Origin: Collinsella sp.
GTDB lineage: Bacteria; Actinomycetota; Coriobacteriia; Coriobacteriales; Coriobacteriaceae
Assembly (NCBI GenBank): GCA_019425005.1
Contig: JAHYYK010000023.1
Coordinates: forward strand, 1 to 26,697
Reading direction: 5' to 3'
DNA length: 26,697 bases
In this document: positions 1 to 6,569 of the stretch, piece by piece
How positions within the stretch are numbered: the stretch's first letter is position 1
Layout: every line of letters starts with the position of its first letter
The notes under the pieces: generated by a model
What the model saw: the letters and a program-made list of their open reading frames with translations, nothing else
Told to the model about the DNA's origin: nothing
Databases searched by the model: none
Translations under genes and position numbers: made by a program

Positions 1-43
1 ACATGCGCTCATATAACTTTCTTCCGATTATATGAGCGCATGT
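1..43. repeat. Perfect 16-bp inverted repeat at the window edge
   Basis: Arm 1 (1-16, ACATGCGCTCATATAA) and arm 2 (28-43) are exact reverse complements separated by an 11-nt loop (17-27). There is no T-tract typical of an intrinsic terminator on either side. The arm may extend beyond the window because it begins at base 1. It could be a recombination or mobile-element end, a protein-binding dyad or an unusual terminator; the sequence does not decide. Confidence 0.8.
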
Positions 44-130
44 TCATATGTCAATACTATTTACGTTAATTTCGATGACTGCTTGCCGCCTCTGCGATTT
101 TCTGCGGGTTGGGAGACATCGACGCAATGC

Positions 131-160
131 TCGCCAACATATTTCGAGATGTTCGGCCAG
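131..160 (-). repeat. Copy 1 of a ~29-bp dispersed repeat (inverted)
   Basis: Read on the minus strand this matches the copies at 322-350 and 1955-1983, at about 23 of 29 positions against the latter. On the plus strand it can be read as the peptide SPTYFEMFGQ, which resembles the peptides readable from the other copies (PPTFFDLFGH and PPTFFELFGQ). It may be a repeated non-coding element or a gene-end remnant. Confidence 0.5.
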
Positions 161-321
161 CATGCTAAGAAAGCCACCTTGAGAAGCATTAGAACTGTTC
201 ATATTTGTACTTTATCGTGTTAAATACCGCGAGAATCAGTTCTTCCTCTACGGGAGTTCCTGCAGAATCAGTTTTATCTAAAGTTATATTGAGCATTGCT
301 GCAGCCAATCTGGCACATCGG

Positions 322-350
322 TGGCCGAATAAGTCGAAAAATGTAGGTGG
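322..350 (+). repeat. Copy 2 of the ~29-bp dispersed repeat
   Basis: It matches the copy at 1955-1983 at 26 of 29 positions in the same orientation. The two copies bracket the 477-aa minus-strand gene (370-1803) as direct repeats. Mismatches are mostly synonymous or conservative if the minus strand is read as PPTFFDLFGH. Confidence 0.65.
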
Positions 351-369
351 ACATCCGCAGAGATCGCCT

Positions 370-1803
370 TTAGAAGAGCGAATTCTCAATTAGATCAATA
401 ATCGTGTCGTCTTCCGTGCGGTTTTCATCGATTTTTGCGAACATGTCGCATTCCCAAGGCCCATTGATTTCCTCAGCAAGGGCCCCGACGTGTTGCATGT
501 CGTCGGGTTCTGGCACATCGTTGATGCTCGGGTCATCAGCTTGCGGATATTGGCTTGCAATTTCGCGCTTGGCGGCCTCTTCTTCTTTGAGTGTCTCCAG
601 GACGCGGCGACCGTATTCGAAGTAGCGCCGCAAGACAAATTGACGAAGAGTTTCTTGCAGGATGGCGAAGTTATCCGGGAGTCGACCGGGCCATATCTTC
701 TCGCGAATGCGAATCGCTTCCATGACCCGCCTAAAAGCGGACTGCTTGAAAAACGAATGACGACTAACTGTGATAACGGCATATCCCATGTTTCGCAGCG
801 TGTTTCGGCGTTCCTCGTCAATTGATTGCTGTTCGGGCTCATCGTGGTAAAAGCCGTTGTATTCGATATCGGTCATCGAATTTTCGAGCAGCGCGTCGAG
901 GTAGAAAACCGTCCGTCGCGTTAGGGCGGCGTATCTTTTGGGGACTGGGATCGGATAGTCCGTTTTGATAGCGCGTATGGCTAAGCCACCCATTGACTTG
1001 GGCATTGTCAGCATCATGACAAACGCCGTTTCGAGTGGGGAGCGACAGCCTTCGCGTACATAAGAAAGTGCCTTAAGTGCTTTATTAGATCCACGATACC
1101 CCGATGCCTCTGAAAAGAAGGCTCTGAGCTCTTCAACGCTGGTTAGGGCTGGGCGCTCGCGATATTGAGTTTCGTCGGACGTTCCAAGCGCGTAGGAGCC
1201 GCAGATTTCAAAGTAATACTCAACGAGCTCCGAAAGGTTGAGGTCGGCTGTTGCTTCTAACGCGCACAGCTTGATGTCGACGATGTAGACGTTCGGCTCG
1301 AGTTCTAGGTAGCTTTCTGCATCAAACGTATAGCGCGTGCAGTGGCAGATGCAGCCCTTGCGGTGCCTTTTGGCATTATTGGAAAACGTCAGCACATGGA
1401 TGCTTTCAGAATCGACATTCTTTCTGTTGAGCCATGCTCGCGCCGCTTCCAGGTTGGACGTGGTCGGCGCAGACACCTTGATCTTTTCCATAGATATGGG
1501 ATCGGTCGCGTGGCTTGCGAGCGAGTTGACTGTTTGGTATACAGCGCGTGCCGTGGTATGTGACAGAACGATTCCCATACGCGCATGATGGCATAGCGGA
1601 CGCCATATACGCTCGAAACTTCGGGCAACGGTATTGGGGCGCGGCTTATCTTCTGCGAACGGTGGGTTTTTGAGCTGTCGTATTGAGGGGGGGGCAGCTT
1701 CGGCTGGGGAGGTTTCTGTCGGCTGCCCCATTTTGGTGAACTTTAGTTGCGGATTCGTAGCTTCTAAGCGTTTTTGCCGACCGCTCAGATGCCTCACCAA
1801 CAT
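370..1803 (-). CDS. DUF559-like / Vsr-fold hypothetical protein (477 aa)
   Basis: I do not recognise a specific function. The C-terminal part carries a pattern typical of DUF559 and Vsr-like endonuclease folds: E314-Y-N-G, H320, then D329-x-x-R332, followed by a G-Y-x-V-I-x-V strand. From residue ~76 it aligns by eye with the protein at 10000-11049; for example R-S-P-L-E-T-A here matches A-S-P-L-E-V-Q there, and the E-I-C-G-S-Y-A segment matches E-M-C-G-T-F-A. Residues 1-75 have no counterpart and include a run of eight C in the coding strand (1687-1694, residues 37-39). The ATG at 1803 lacks a clear ribosome binding site; ATG at 1578 (M76, directly before the conserved block) is an alternative start. 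Base composition is AT-richer than the housekeeping genes, which suggests acquired DNA. A nuclease or defence/antitoxin role is only inferred. Confidence 0.65.
   Translation of the reverse strand: MLVRHLSGRQKRLEATNPQLKFTKMGQPTETSPAEAAPPSIRQLKNPPFAEDKPRPNTVARSFERIWRPLCHHARMGIVLSHTTARAVYQTVNSLASHATDPISMEKIKVSAPTTSNLEAARAWLNRKNVDSESIHVLTFSNNAKRHRKGCICHCTRYTFDAESYLELEPNVYIVDIKLCALEATADLNLSELVEYYFEICGSYALGTSDETQYRERPALTSVEELRAFFSEASGYRGSNKALKALSYVREGCRSPLETAFVMMLTMPKSMGGLAIRAIKTDYPIPVPKRYAALTRRTVFYLDALLENSMTDIEYNGFYHDEPEQQSIDEERRNTLRNMGYAVITVSRHSFFKQSAFRRVMEAIRIREKIWPGRLPDNFAILQETLRQFVLRRYFEYGRRVLETLKEEEAAKREIASQYPQADDPSINDVPEPDDMQHVGALAEEINGPWECDMFAKIDENRTEDDTIIDLIENSLF
1687..1694. repeat. Run of eight G (C on the coding strand) inside a gene
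   Basis: This homopolymer lies in the 5' part of the minus-strand 477-aa gene, at codons 37-39, upstream of the conserved block that begins near residue 76. A one-base change would cut translation from the upstream start, while an internal start at 1578 would be unaffected. Confidence 0.85.
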
Positions 1804-2031
1804 AATTTGAGTTATTCGGCCTTATCCTATACGAATGGTGTGATCGCAACGTCTTATTCGAATTGATTCAGGTAGATTTATAGGGCTTGGTTGCGAAATT
1901 GGGGCGACTATAGCGCTCGATTGCGGTTCAAGGGGCCTCGACTAGTGGTTCAGCTGGCCGAACAACTCGAAAAAAGTAGGTGGGCCAATCTGCCGACTAT
2001 GTGAAGCATGCGTATTTGCTCGTTTTGATTA
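1804..2031. other. Intergenic stretch between the accessory gene and the exonuclease terminator
   Basis: No gene is evident. It holds the third repeat copy (1955-1983) and presumably the promoter of the minus-strand 477-aa gene, although I could not pick a convincing -35/-10 pair. On the minus strand the repeat copy reads GPPTFFELFGQLNH followed directly by a TAG stop, with no start codon or ribosome binding site for that frame. Confidence 0.5.
1955..1983 (+). repeat. Copy 3 of the ~29-bp dispersed repeat
   Basis: This copy begins TGGCCGAACAACTCG and is the best matched pair with 322-350 (26 of 29 identical, same orientation). It sits upstream of the accessory gene on the opposite side from copy 2. 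Confidence 0.65.
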
Positions 2032-2067
2032 AAACTAGGGTGCAGCCATAAGACTGCGCCCTAGTTT
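2028..2067 (-). terminator. Rho-independent terminator of the exonuclease gene
   Basis: A 14-bp stem (2032-2045 with 2054-2067, one G.T pair) closes an 8-nt loop. Read on the minus strand the stem is followed by TTTTAAT, which suits termination of the exonuclease transcript that ends at 2133. Confidence 0.85.
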
Positions 2068-2132
2068 ACTGCGTGCCGGTGCGTCCAGACGGATTGCACT
2101 GTGCCTGGCAGGCGCTCCCGCAGATGGATCGG

Positions 2133-3101
2133 TTATTTCGCAAACAGGTTCTTGAGGTTGAACTCGGCCTGTACCGTGCGGAGCATGAGGTCGGTGTCGT
2201 CCAGACCCAGATGCTGCTCGTTGGCGTCGGGCGCGAGGGTGCCGCGACGGCGTGCCCAGTTCTCGAGCGCGGCGGGGGCGGACTCGCGGGGGAGCGAGCG
2301 CACGTCGGCGTCCAGGCTGCGGCAGATCTGGCGCGAGTCGATGACGATGATCTTACCCGCGCGGCGTGCCTCGGCGTAACCGTCCAGGTGAATCTTGAAC
2401 CAGCTGTCCTCAAAGGCGGCGTTATGCGCCATGTACGGGTACTTCTTCATAAGCTTGAGCAGCTGCTTTTGCAGCTCCTTGTTCTCGCGGAAGGGCGTTT
2501 TGCCGTCGATGTCGTCCCAGGTAATGTGGTGGATATTCGACAGCGGCACATCTTCGCCGCGGTAGATGTCGGGCAGGCCGCAGTAGTGTGCCTCGGCGTC
2601 ATGCGGGACGGCGTCGCTGGTGAGCTCCATGATCTCCCAGCCCACGTTGATGATATAGCCGCGCTCGGGTGCACGGCCGGTGGTCTCGATGTCGATACCG
2701 AGCACGGTGCCCTGGATGGGCTTGCGGGCGTAGGCCACGCCGAGCGCGTCGCGGTCGCCGCGGATTTCGCGCATAACGGACGCGGCGGTGCGCTTTTGCA
2801 TCTTGCCGATGGCGGCGCAGGTGTCGGCATCGGACAGGCCGCGCGAGAGCGTCGCGGGCGTCACGTTGCGCAGACGCGCCTCGCCAATCTGGTCGCACAG
2901 GTCGCGGTTGCGGTCGGCCAGGTCGCGCACGGTGGCAAAGTCGAAGCCGGGGTCGCCCTCGGCGGTAAAGTACTCGGTCTCGAGCACCTTGAGGGCCTCC
3001 TCGCCCTTCTGGCGCTCGGACTCCATGGCGCCGTGGTCGCCGTAGATAAACATGGGGATAAACGGCTGGCGCTCGTATTCGAGTGCTTGCGATACGTTCA
3101 T
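2133..3101 (-). CDS. DEDDh-family 3'-5' exonuclease (DnaQ-like)
   Basis: The 322-aa product has the ExoI motif D137-I-E139-T-T-G, the ExoII motif H-N-A-A-F-E-D232, and the ExoIII motif H297-x4-D302, so all five DEDDh metal/catalytic residues are visible in order. This fold removes nucleotides from 3' ends of DNA or RNA and occurs in DNA polymerase proofreading subunits and oligoribonucleases. Residues 1-130 form an additional N-terminal region, partly charged and possibly helical, that I do not recognise. The gene stands alone on the minus strand and ends at a clear terminator (2028-2067). The ATG at 3101 follows an AAGGAGCAGCC-type ribosome binding site. The exact substrate cannot be told from sequence. 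Confidence 0.85.
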   Translation of the reverse strand: MNVSQALEYERQPFIPMFIYGDHGAMESERQKGEEALKVLETEYFTAEGDPGFDFATVRDLADRNRDLCDQIGEARLRNVTPATLSRGLSDADTCAAIGKMQKRTAASVMREIRGDRDALGVAYARKPIQGTVLGIDIETTGRAPERGYIINVGWEIMELTSDAVPHDAEAHYCGLPDIYRGEDVPLSNIHHITWDDIDGKTPFRENKELQKQLLKLMKKYPYMAHNAAFEDSWFKIHLDGYAEARRAGKIIVIDSRQICRSLDADVRSLPRESAPAALENWARRRGTLAPDANEQHLGLDDTDLMLRTVQAEFNLKNLFAK

Positions 3102-3182
3102 AGGCTGCTCCTTGGACGGGCCGCGTCGCGCGGCTCGGGGTTACTGAGTTGTGGCGAGATGATAGTTTACCATGGGCAACTA

Positions 3183-3210
3183 TTGGCACCGCGCCCGGGA
3201 CAACTACAAT
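3183..3210 (+). promoter_or_regulatory. Candidate sigma-70-type promoter for the metal exporter
   Basis: TTGGCA (3183-3188) and TACAAT (3205-3210) are separated by 16 nt and lie about 60 nt upstream of the exporter start. Confidence 0.5.
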
Positions 3211-3212
3211 AC

Positions 3213-3229
3213 CCTAGTTGACCGCTAGG
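3213..3229. promoter_or_regulatory. Small dyad just downstream of the -10 element
   Basis: CCTAG (3213-3217) and CTAGG (3225-3229) form an inverted repeat with a 7-nt spacer at the predicted transcription start of the exporter. Its position would suit an operator, possibly for a metal-sensing repressor; this is inference only. Confidence 0.3.
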
Positions 3230-3272
3230 ACTTTTACAATGCTGCGGAAAGACACGAAAGGTTCCATCCGTC

Positions 3273-4361
3273 ATGGATTTACTGATTGATATTCTGCTCG
3301 ACGCCGGCAAGGACACGCTGTCGCTGGTGCCGTTTTTGTTGGTGACGTATCTTGCTCTCGAGACACTTGAGCACGTTGCGGGCGACCGCGTCAACGGCGC
3401 TATCAAGCGCGCCGGCGCTGCGGGTCCCGTGGTTGGCTCGCTGCTGGGCATTGTGCCGCAGTGCGGATTTTCGGCCATGGCAGCAACGCTGTACGCCGGC
3501 CGTGTCGTGACCTTGGGCACGTTGGTGGCGGTGTTCCTTTCGACCTCCGACGAGATGCTGCCGCTGCTACTTGCCGAGCAGGTTCCCGTGCAGACTATGG
3601 CGATGCTTTTGGCTTCGAAAGCGCTTATCGCACTGGTCACGGGCTTTATCGTAGATGCCGCCATTCGCGGTCTGCGTCGCAACGCCCGCGCGCATGCGGC
3701 GATTCGTCGTACCGTGTTGGGGACCACTGTCAATCCGGCGCACGTTAACTGCGCGCATGACGACCACAGCGGCGGTGACATCATCGACGAGGTGGCCGAG
3801 GCGGGCGTGAGCGCCGACCACATCCACGAGTTGTGCGAGCGCGACCATTGCGGTTGCGATGAAGACGAGGACGAGCACGAACACGGACATGGCCACGATC
3901 ACGGTCATGAGGGCGAACATGAACACCATGATGGTCACGGTCACTCCCACTCCCACGAAGGGACGCCTGTCCTGTCGATCATCCGCAGCGCGATCTCGCA
4001 CACCGTGCAGGTCTCGGTATTCATTTTTCTGGTGACGCTGATTCTGGTTGCCGTGCTCGAGACGTTCGGCGAGTCCGCGATCGAGCAGTTCCTGCGCGGC
4101 AACGAGATACTCGCTGTCCTGGGTTCGGCGCTTGTCGGGCTGATTCCCAATTGCTCGGCGAGCGTGGTCATTACACAGCTGTATCTGGAAGGCGCGCTGC
4201 AACTGGCGCCGATGCTCGCCGGCACGCTCATTTCCGCCGGCGTGGGCTATCTGGTGCTGTTCCGCACCAACCGCAGCGCCCGCGAAAATGTCGTGTTCCT
4301 GATCATGATGTACGTCATCGGCGCTGGCTGGGGCCTTATCCTTTCCGCCTTTGGGTTCTAA
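3273..4361 (+). CDS. ArsP_2/DUF2899-type membrane transporter, putative heavy-metal exporter
   Basis: The 362-aa protein resembles the DUF2899 (ArsP_2) family of multi-helix putative manganese/heavy-metal exporters. Hydrophobic helices fill residues ~15-130 and ~245-362. Each half carries a related signature, V-P-Q-C-G-F-S (61-67) and I-P-N-C-S-A-S (291-297), consistent with an internally duplicated permease. Between them is a hydrophilic loop with Cys residues (187-195) and a His-rich stretch (202-228), likely to bind divalent metal. The start ATG at 3273 has GAAAGG 11-12 nt upstream, a weakly placed ribosome binding site. The gene stands alone behind a candidate promoter (3183-3210). The family assignment is good, but the transported ion is unknown. 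Confidence 0.8.
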   Translation: MDLLIDILLDAGKDTLSLVPFLLVTYLALETLEHVAGDRVNGAIKRAGAAGPVVGSLLGIVPQCGFSAMAATLYAGRVVTLGTLVAVFLSTSDEMLPLLLAEQVPVQTMAMLLASKALIALVTGFIVDAAIRGLRRNARAHAAIRRTVLGTTVNPAHVNCAHDDHSGGDIIDEVAEAGVSADHIHELCERDHCGCDEDEDEHEHGHGHDHGHEGEHEHHDGHGHSHSHEGTPVLSIIRSAISHTVQVSVFIFLVTLILVAVLETFGESAIEQFLRGNEILAVLGSALVGLIPNCSASVVITQLYLEGALQLAPMLAGTLISAGVGYLVLFRTNRSARENVVFLIMMYVIGAGWGLILSAFGF

Positions 4362-4372
4362 GTGGATGTTTG

Positions 4373-4404
4373 GGGCATGCCGTAAAACTAGGACATGCCA
4401 TAAA
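4373..4404 (+). repeat. Two tandem GGNCATGCCRTAAA units
   Basis: Units at 4373-4386 and 4391-4404 are identical at 12 of 14 positions with an 18-bp period. A related GGACATGCC occurs on the minus strand at 4469-4477, inside the loop of the terminator that follows. Function unknown; could be a binding site or part of a dispersed repeat. Confidence 0.45.
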
Positions 4405-4446
4405 TTCCACCGCCATGACCTGGGCGTTGGATGCGCGTCAATCGGC

Positions 4447-4491
4447 AAAACAAAAAGGTAGATTATTAGGCATGTCCCAAAAACCTACCTT
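4447..4491 (-). terminator. Rho-independent terminator of the HdeD-like/YaiI operon
   Basis: The arms AAGGTAG (4455-4461) and CTACCTT (4485-4491) pair around a 23-nt loop. On the minus strand the distal arm runs into TTTTTGTTTT. It starts a few bases after the stop of the YaiI/YqxD gene. The loop is longer than usual. Confidence 0.65.
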
Positions 4492-4493
4492 GG

Positions 4494-4976
4494 TTAGTGC
4501 AGCAACTCGGTGAGGTTGCGTTTAAAGCGGGCACGGTCTTCGCTGGTAAATGCTGCCGGACCGCGAGTGCGTCCGCCGGCGCGGCGTACCTTCTTTTCCT
4601 CGTGGCGAATAAACAGCTGCATATCGATAGTCGCCTTGTCGTACACGCGCCCGCGCACACCGATGGCGGCGGCATCGCGCCCGAGCACCATGCTCGCCAA
4701 GCCAATGTCCTGCGTCACGACCACGTCGCCCGCCTGCAGGCGTTCGACAATGGCAAAGTCGGCGCTGTCGGCGCCCACGCTCACGTCGAGCGTCGTGACC
4801 CAAAAGCCGCGACGCGCGTGCTCGGCATCGCGCGGGTCGTCGCGGCGAATGTGCCGTTCCAGGTTTTGCGTGCTGTTGCCGGCGATAACAACGGCGACGC
4901 CCGCCCGCCGCGCGCAGTCAATCGACTCGCGCGTGACCGGGCAGGCGTCGGCATCAATAAAGAGCGTTCGCGGCAT
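4494..4976 (-). CDS. YaiI/YqxD family protein (DUF188)
   Basis: The 160-aa product matches the DUF188 family in length and motifs: the N-terminal F-I-D-A-D-A-C-P-V, the central V-V-T-Q-D-I-G-L-A segment, and a C-terminal G-R-T-R-G-P segment. The fold is related to PIN-like nucleases with conserved acidic residues (D8, D10, and D89 in T-Q-D), but the biochemical role of the family is not established as far as I know. Its ATG follows the stop of the upstream membrane-protein gene directly (TAG-ATG), so the two are co-transcribed and probably translationally coupled. Confidence 0.88.
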   Translation of the reverse strand: MPRTLFIDADACPVTRESIDCARRAGVAVVIAGNSTQNLERHIRRDDPRDAEHARRGFWVTTLDVSVGADSADFAIVERLQAGDVVVTQDIGLASMVLGRDAAAIGVRGRVYDKATIDMQLFIRHEEKKVRRAGGRTRGPAAFTSEDRARFKRNLTELLH

Positions 4977-5579
4977 CTAGTGCACCAGTTTGCCAAATTG
5001 AATAGCGCGAACAATCAGCGTTACGCCAAACAACAGCAGCGCGGCGCCGCTAAAGATGACGAGCATCTTGGCCGACCACAGCGGATAGATAAACACGAAC
5101 ATGCCGGCGATGATGGAAAGTGCGCCGCTCAGGATAGCGAGGGCGCGGTTGGACGAAAGCTCGGACTCCAGAATGGACATGACACCTTCGACAATCCAGC
5201 CAAAGCCGGCCACGATAACCACCATCGTGGTGAGCGTCGCGGTCGAGAAGGCCTGGTTGCGCAGGATTATGACGCCGCCCAGGATAATGAGTAGGTTGGA
5301 GATGATGCTCGTGACGCGCCAGCCGGTGGGCAGCAGCGGCTCAAAAATGGCAGTGAACAGCCTGATGGCTGCCGTAATCACAAAGTAGAAGCCCAGGACG
5401 GTCGTCAAAAAGACGAGGGACTTGGCGGGTGCAAAAAGCAGCGCGATACCAGCAATGAGCGCCACGACGCCCGTGATGGCGTAGATCCAGCGCACGGCCT
5501 TGACGGCTTTGCCTGCCATGCTTTTCTCGTCAAATCCAAACTGGCTCGATTTTTGGTCATCGTTCTTAAAGATGCCCAT
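4977..5579 (-). CDS. HdeD-like DUF308 membrane protein
   Basis: This 200-aa protein has a short hydrophilic N-terminus (residues 1-28) followed by six hydrophobic segments in three pairs, the usual architecture of the HdeD/DUF308 family. In enterobacteria HdeD is linked to acid resistance; elsewhere the role is unknown. The ATG at 5579 is preceded on the minus strand by AAAGGAGA, a strong ribosome binding site. It is the first gene of a two-gene unit with the YaiI/YqxD gene. Confidence 0.82.
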   Translation of the reverse strand: MGIFKNDDQKSSQFGFDEKSMAGKAVKAVRWIYAITGVVALIAGIALLFAPAKSLVFLTTVLGFYFVITAAIRLFTAIFEPLLPTGWRVTSIISNLLIILGGVIILRNQAFSTATLTTMVVIVAGFGWIVEGVMSILESELSSNRALAILSGALSIIAGMFVFIYPLWSAKMLVIFSGAALLLFGVTLIVRAIQFGKLVH

Positions 5580-5767
5580 AATGTCTCCTTTCCGTGCAGC
5601 GTAAGCCTTGATCGTTACAACCAGTATCCCCTAAGGGCGCTGACGTATGGGTCGGGGAGGGCGAAACGTAACCCAAAGGCCCCGAATTGTTTCCGTTGTT
5701 CCCCACGTCGCGATTTTCTATTCAACAGGTGTAGAACATTGCAGCCCTGTTCGTTATTGCCTACGTT

Positions 5768-5786
5768 TTAGGTTAGATTTTCCTAA
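5768..5786. promoter_or_regulatory. Candidate DtxR/IdeR-like iron box
   Basis: TTAGGTTAGATTTTCCTAA is close to the 19-bp actinobacterial IdeR/DtxR consensus (TTAGGTTAG-S-CTAACCTAA). The left half-site is perfect and the outer five bases of the right half match. It ends 28 nt before the nitroreductase start codon, where a repressor could control transcription. Confidence 0.45.
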
Positions 5787-5814
5787 GGACAATTGGCTTG
5801 TATTGGGGGTCCCT

Positions 5815-6486
5815 ATGAACGAAGCAGTTCCCGAGGCACCGTCGAGTGTCGAATCGATGGCAAAGCAAGGTTGCGAAAAGCTCGGTCTGGAAGCGTTTGA
5901 TGCGCTGGTCCGTCGTGCCCGTACGTGCCGTCGCTTTGACGAGTCCATGCGCGTGCCGCGCGAGTTTTTGCTCGAGCTGGCGGAACTGGCGCACCTGGCT
6001 CCCTGCGGTGCCAATGCTCAGCGTCTGCGTTTTCATGTGGTAAGCGGTGCAGAGGACTGCGCGCGTGTATTTGACGAGCTTGCATGGGCCGGCGCGTTTA
6101 AGGATTGGCCGGGTCCTGCCGAGGGCGAGCGCCCGACCGGCTATATCGCGATTCTGGCCGAGCGCGCCGTTCCGGGCAAGCCTGCCGCTCCCATTACCGA
6201 GGTCGACACGGGCATTGCCGCGCAGACGATGATGCTCGCCGCCCGCAGCGCCACGCCCGAGGTGGCAGCCTGCATGTTCAAGGCCTTTACGCCCCGCGCG
6301 ATCGATGCCATGGGGCTCGATAACGACAAGTATGAGCTCAAGCTGATCATGGCCTTTGGCGTTCCGGCCGAGACACAGGTGATCGATGCGATCGATTCCA
6401 ACCCCGACGGCTCCATCAATTATTGGCGCGACGAGGCGCAGGTGCACCACGTACCCAAGCGTCCGCTTGCCGACGTGCTGCTGTAG
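5815..6486 (+). CDS. Nitroreductase family protein
   Basis: The 223-aa product resembles the FMN-dependent nitroreductase superfamily. Near the N-terminus it has R-R-A-R-T-C-R-R-F (the family's R-x-S/T-x-R-x-F region that contacts the FMN phosphate), then L-A-P-C-G-A-N-A-Q-R. A mid-protein region includes D-T-G-I-A-A-Q-T-M-M-L-A-A, where family members have the D-x-G-x-A-x-Q-N-x-L-L-A-A motif. Such enzymes reduce nitro groups, quinones or similar substrates with NAD(P)H. I chose ATG 5815, which follows GGGGGT; the frame stays open further upstream, but that part covers the intergenic region and iron-box candidate. The gene is followed by two histidine phosphatases on the same strand. Confidence 0.82.
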   Translation: MNEAVPEAPSSVESMAKQGCEKLGLEAFDALVRRARTCRRFDESMRVPREFLLELAELAHLAPCGANAQRLRFHVVSGAEDCARVFDELAWAGAFKDWPGPAEGERPTGYIAILAERAVPGKPAAPITEVDTGIAAQTMMLAARSATPEVAACMFKAFTPRAIDAMGLDNDKYELKLIMAFGVPAETQVIDAIDSNPDGSINYWRDEAQVHHVPKRPLADVLL

Positions 6487-6521
6487 TTGTGCGTCGTTGC
6501 GGTGCAATCCGGCGGCAAAAT

Positions 6522-6552
6522 CACCACAAAGGCTCCTGTCCCCTTTGTGGTG
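6522..6552. repeat. Perfect 11-bp palindromic hairpin between nitroreductase and phosphatase genes
   Basis: CACCACAAAGG (6522-6532) pairs exactly with 6542-6552 around a 9-nt loop (6533-6541, CTCCTGTCC). There is no T-tract, so a simple terminator is unlikely. It looks like a REP-type palindromic unit or an RNA-processing hairpin. The next gene's ribosome binding site begins a few bases after it. Confidence 0.65.
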
Positions 6553-6569
6553 GTACGAGGGGAGGGTGT

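Larger units (their letters stand above)
44..369. other. Accessory region without a convincing gene
   Basis: This stretch is AT-richer than most of the window. The only open frames are about 60 aa, have no clear ribosome binding site and overlap each other on opposite strands. It contains two copies of a 29-bp repeat in opposite orientation (131-160 and 322-350). A minus-strand frame at 189-389 starts inside the 3' end of the next gene and I could not assign it to a family; it may be a remnant. Confidence 0.5.

Noticed and set aside
189..389. Small minus-strand frame of 66 codons after the accessory gene
   Set aside because: No ribosome binding site, overlaps the preceding gene, includes a repeat copy; kept only as a possible remnant.
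1..2067. An intact insertion sequence in the accessory patch
   Set aside because: Repeats are present, but no transposase or target-site duplication could be found; the 477-aa gene has no transposase motif.
2073..3221. Plus-strand open frame of 382 codons opposite the exonuclease gene
   Set aside because: The minus strand has all DEDDh motifs and a terminator; the opposite frame is low-complexity and covers that terminator.
4497..5294. Plus-strand open frame opposite the YaiI and HdeD-like genes
   Set aside because: Antisense to two coupled genes with recognised families and a strong ribosome binding site.
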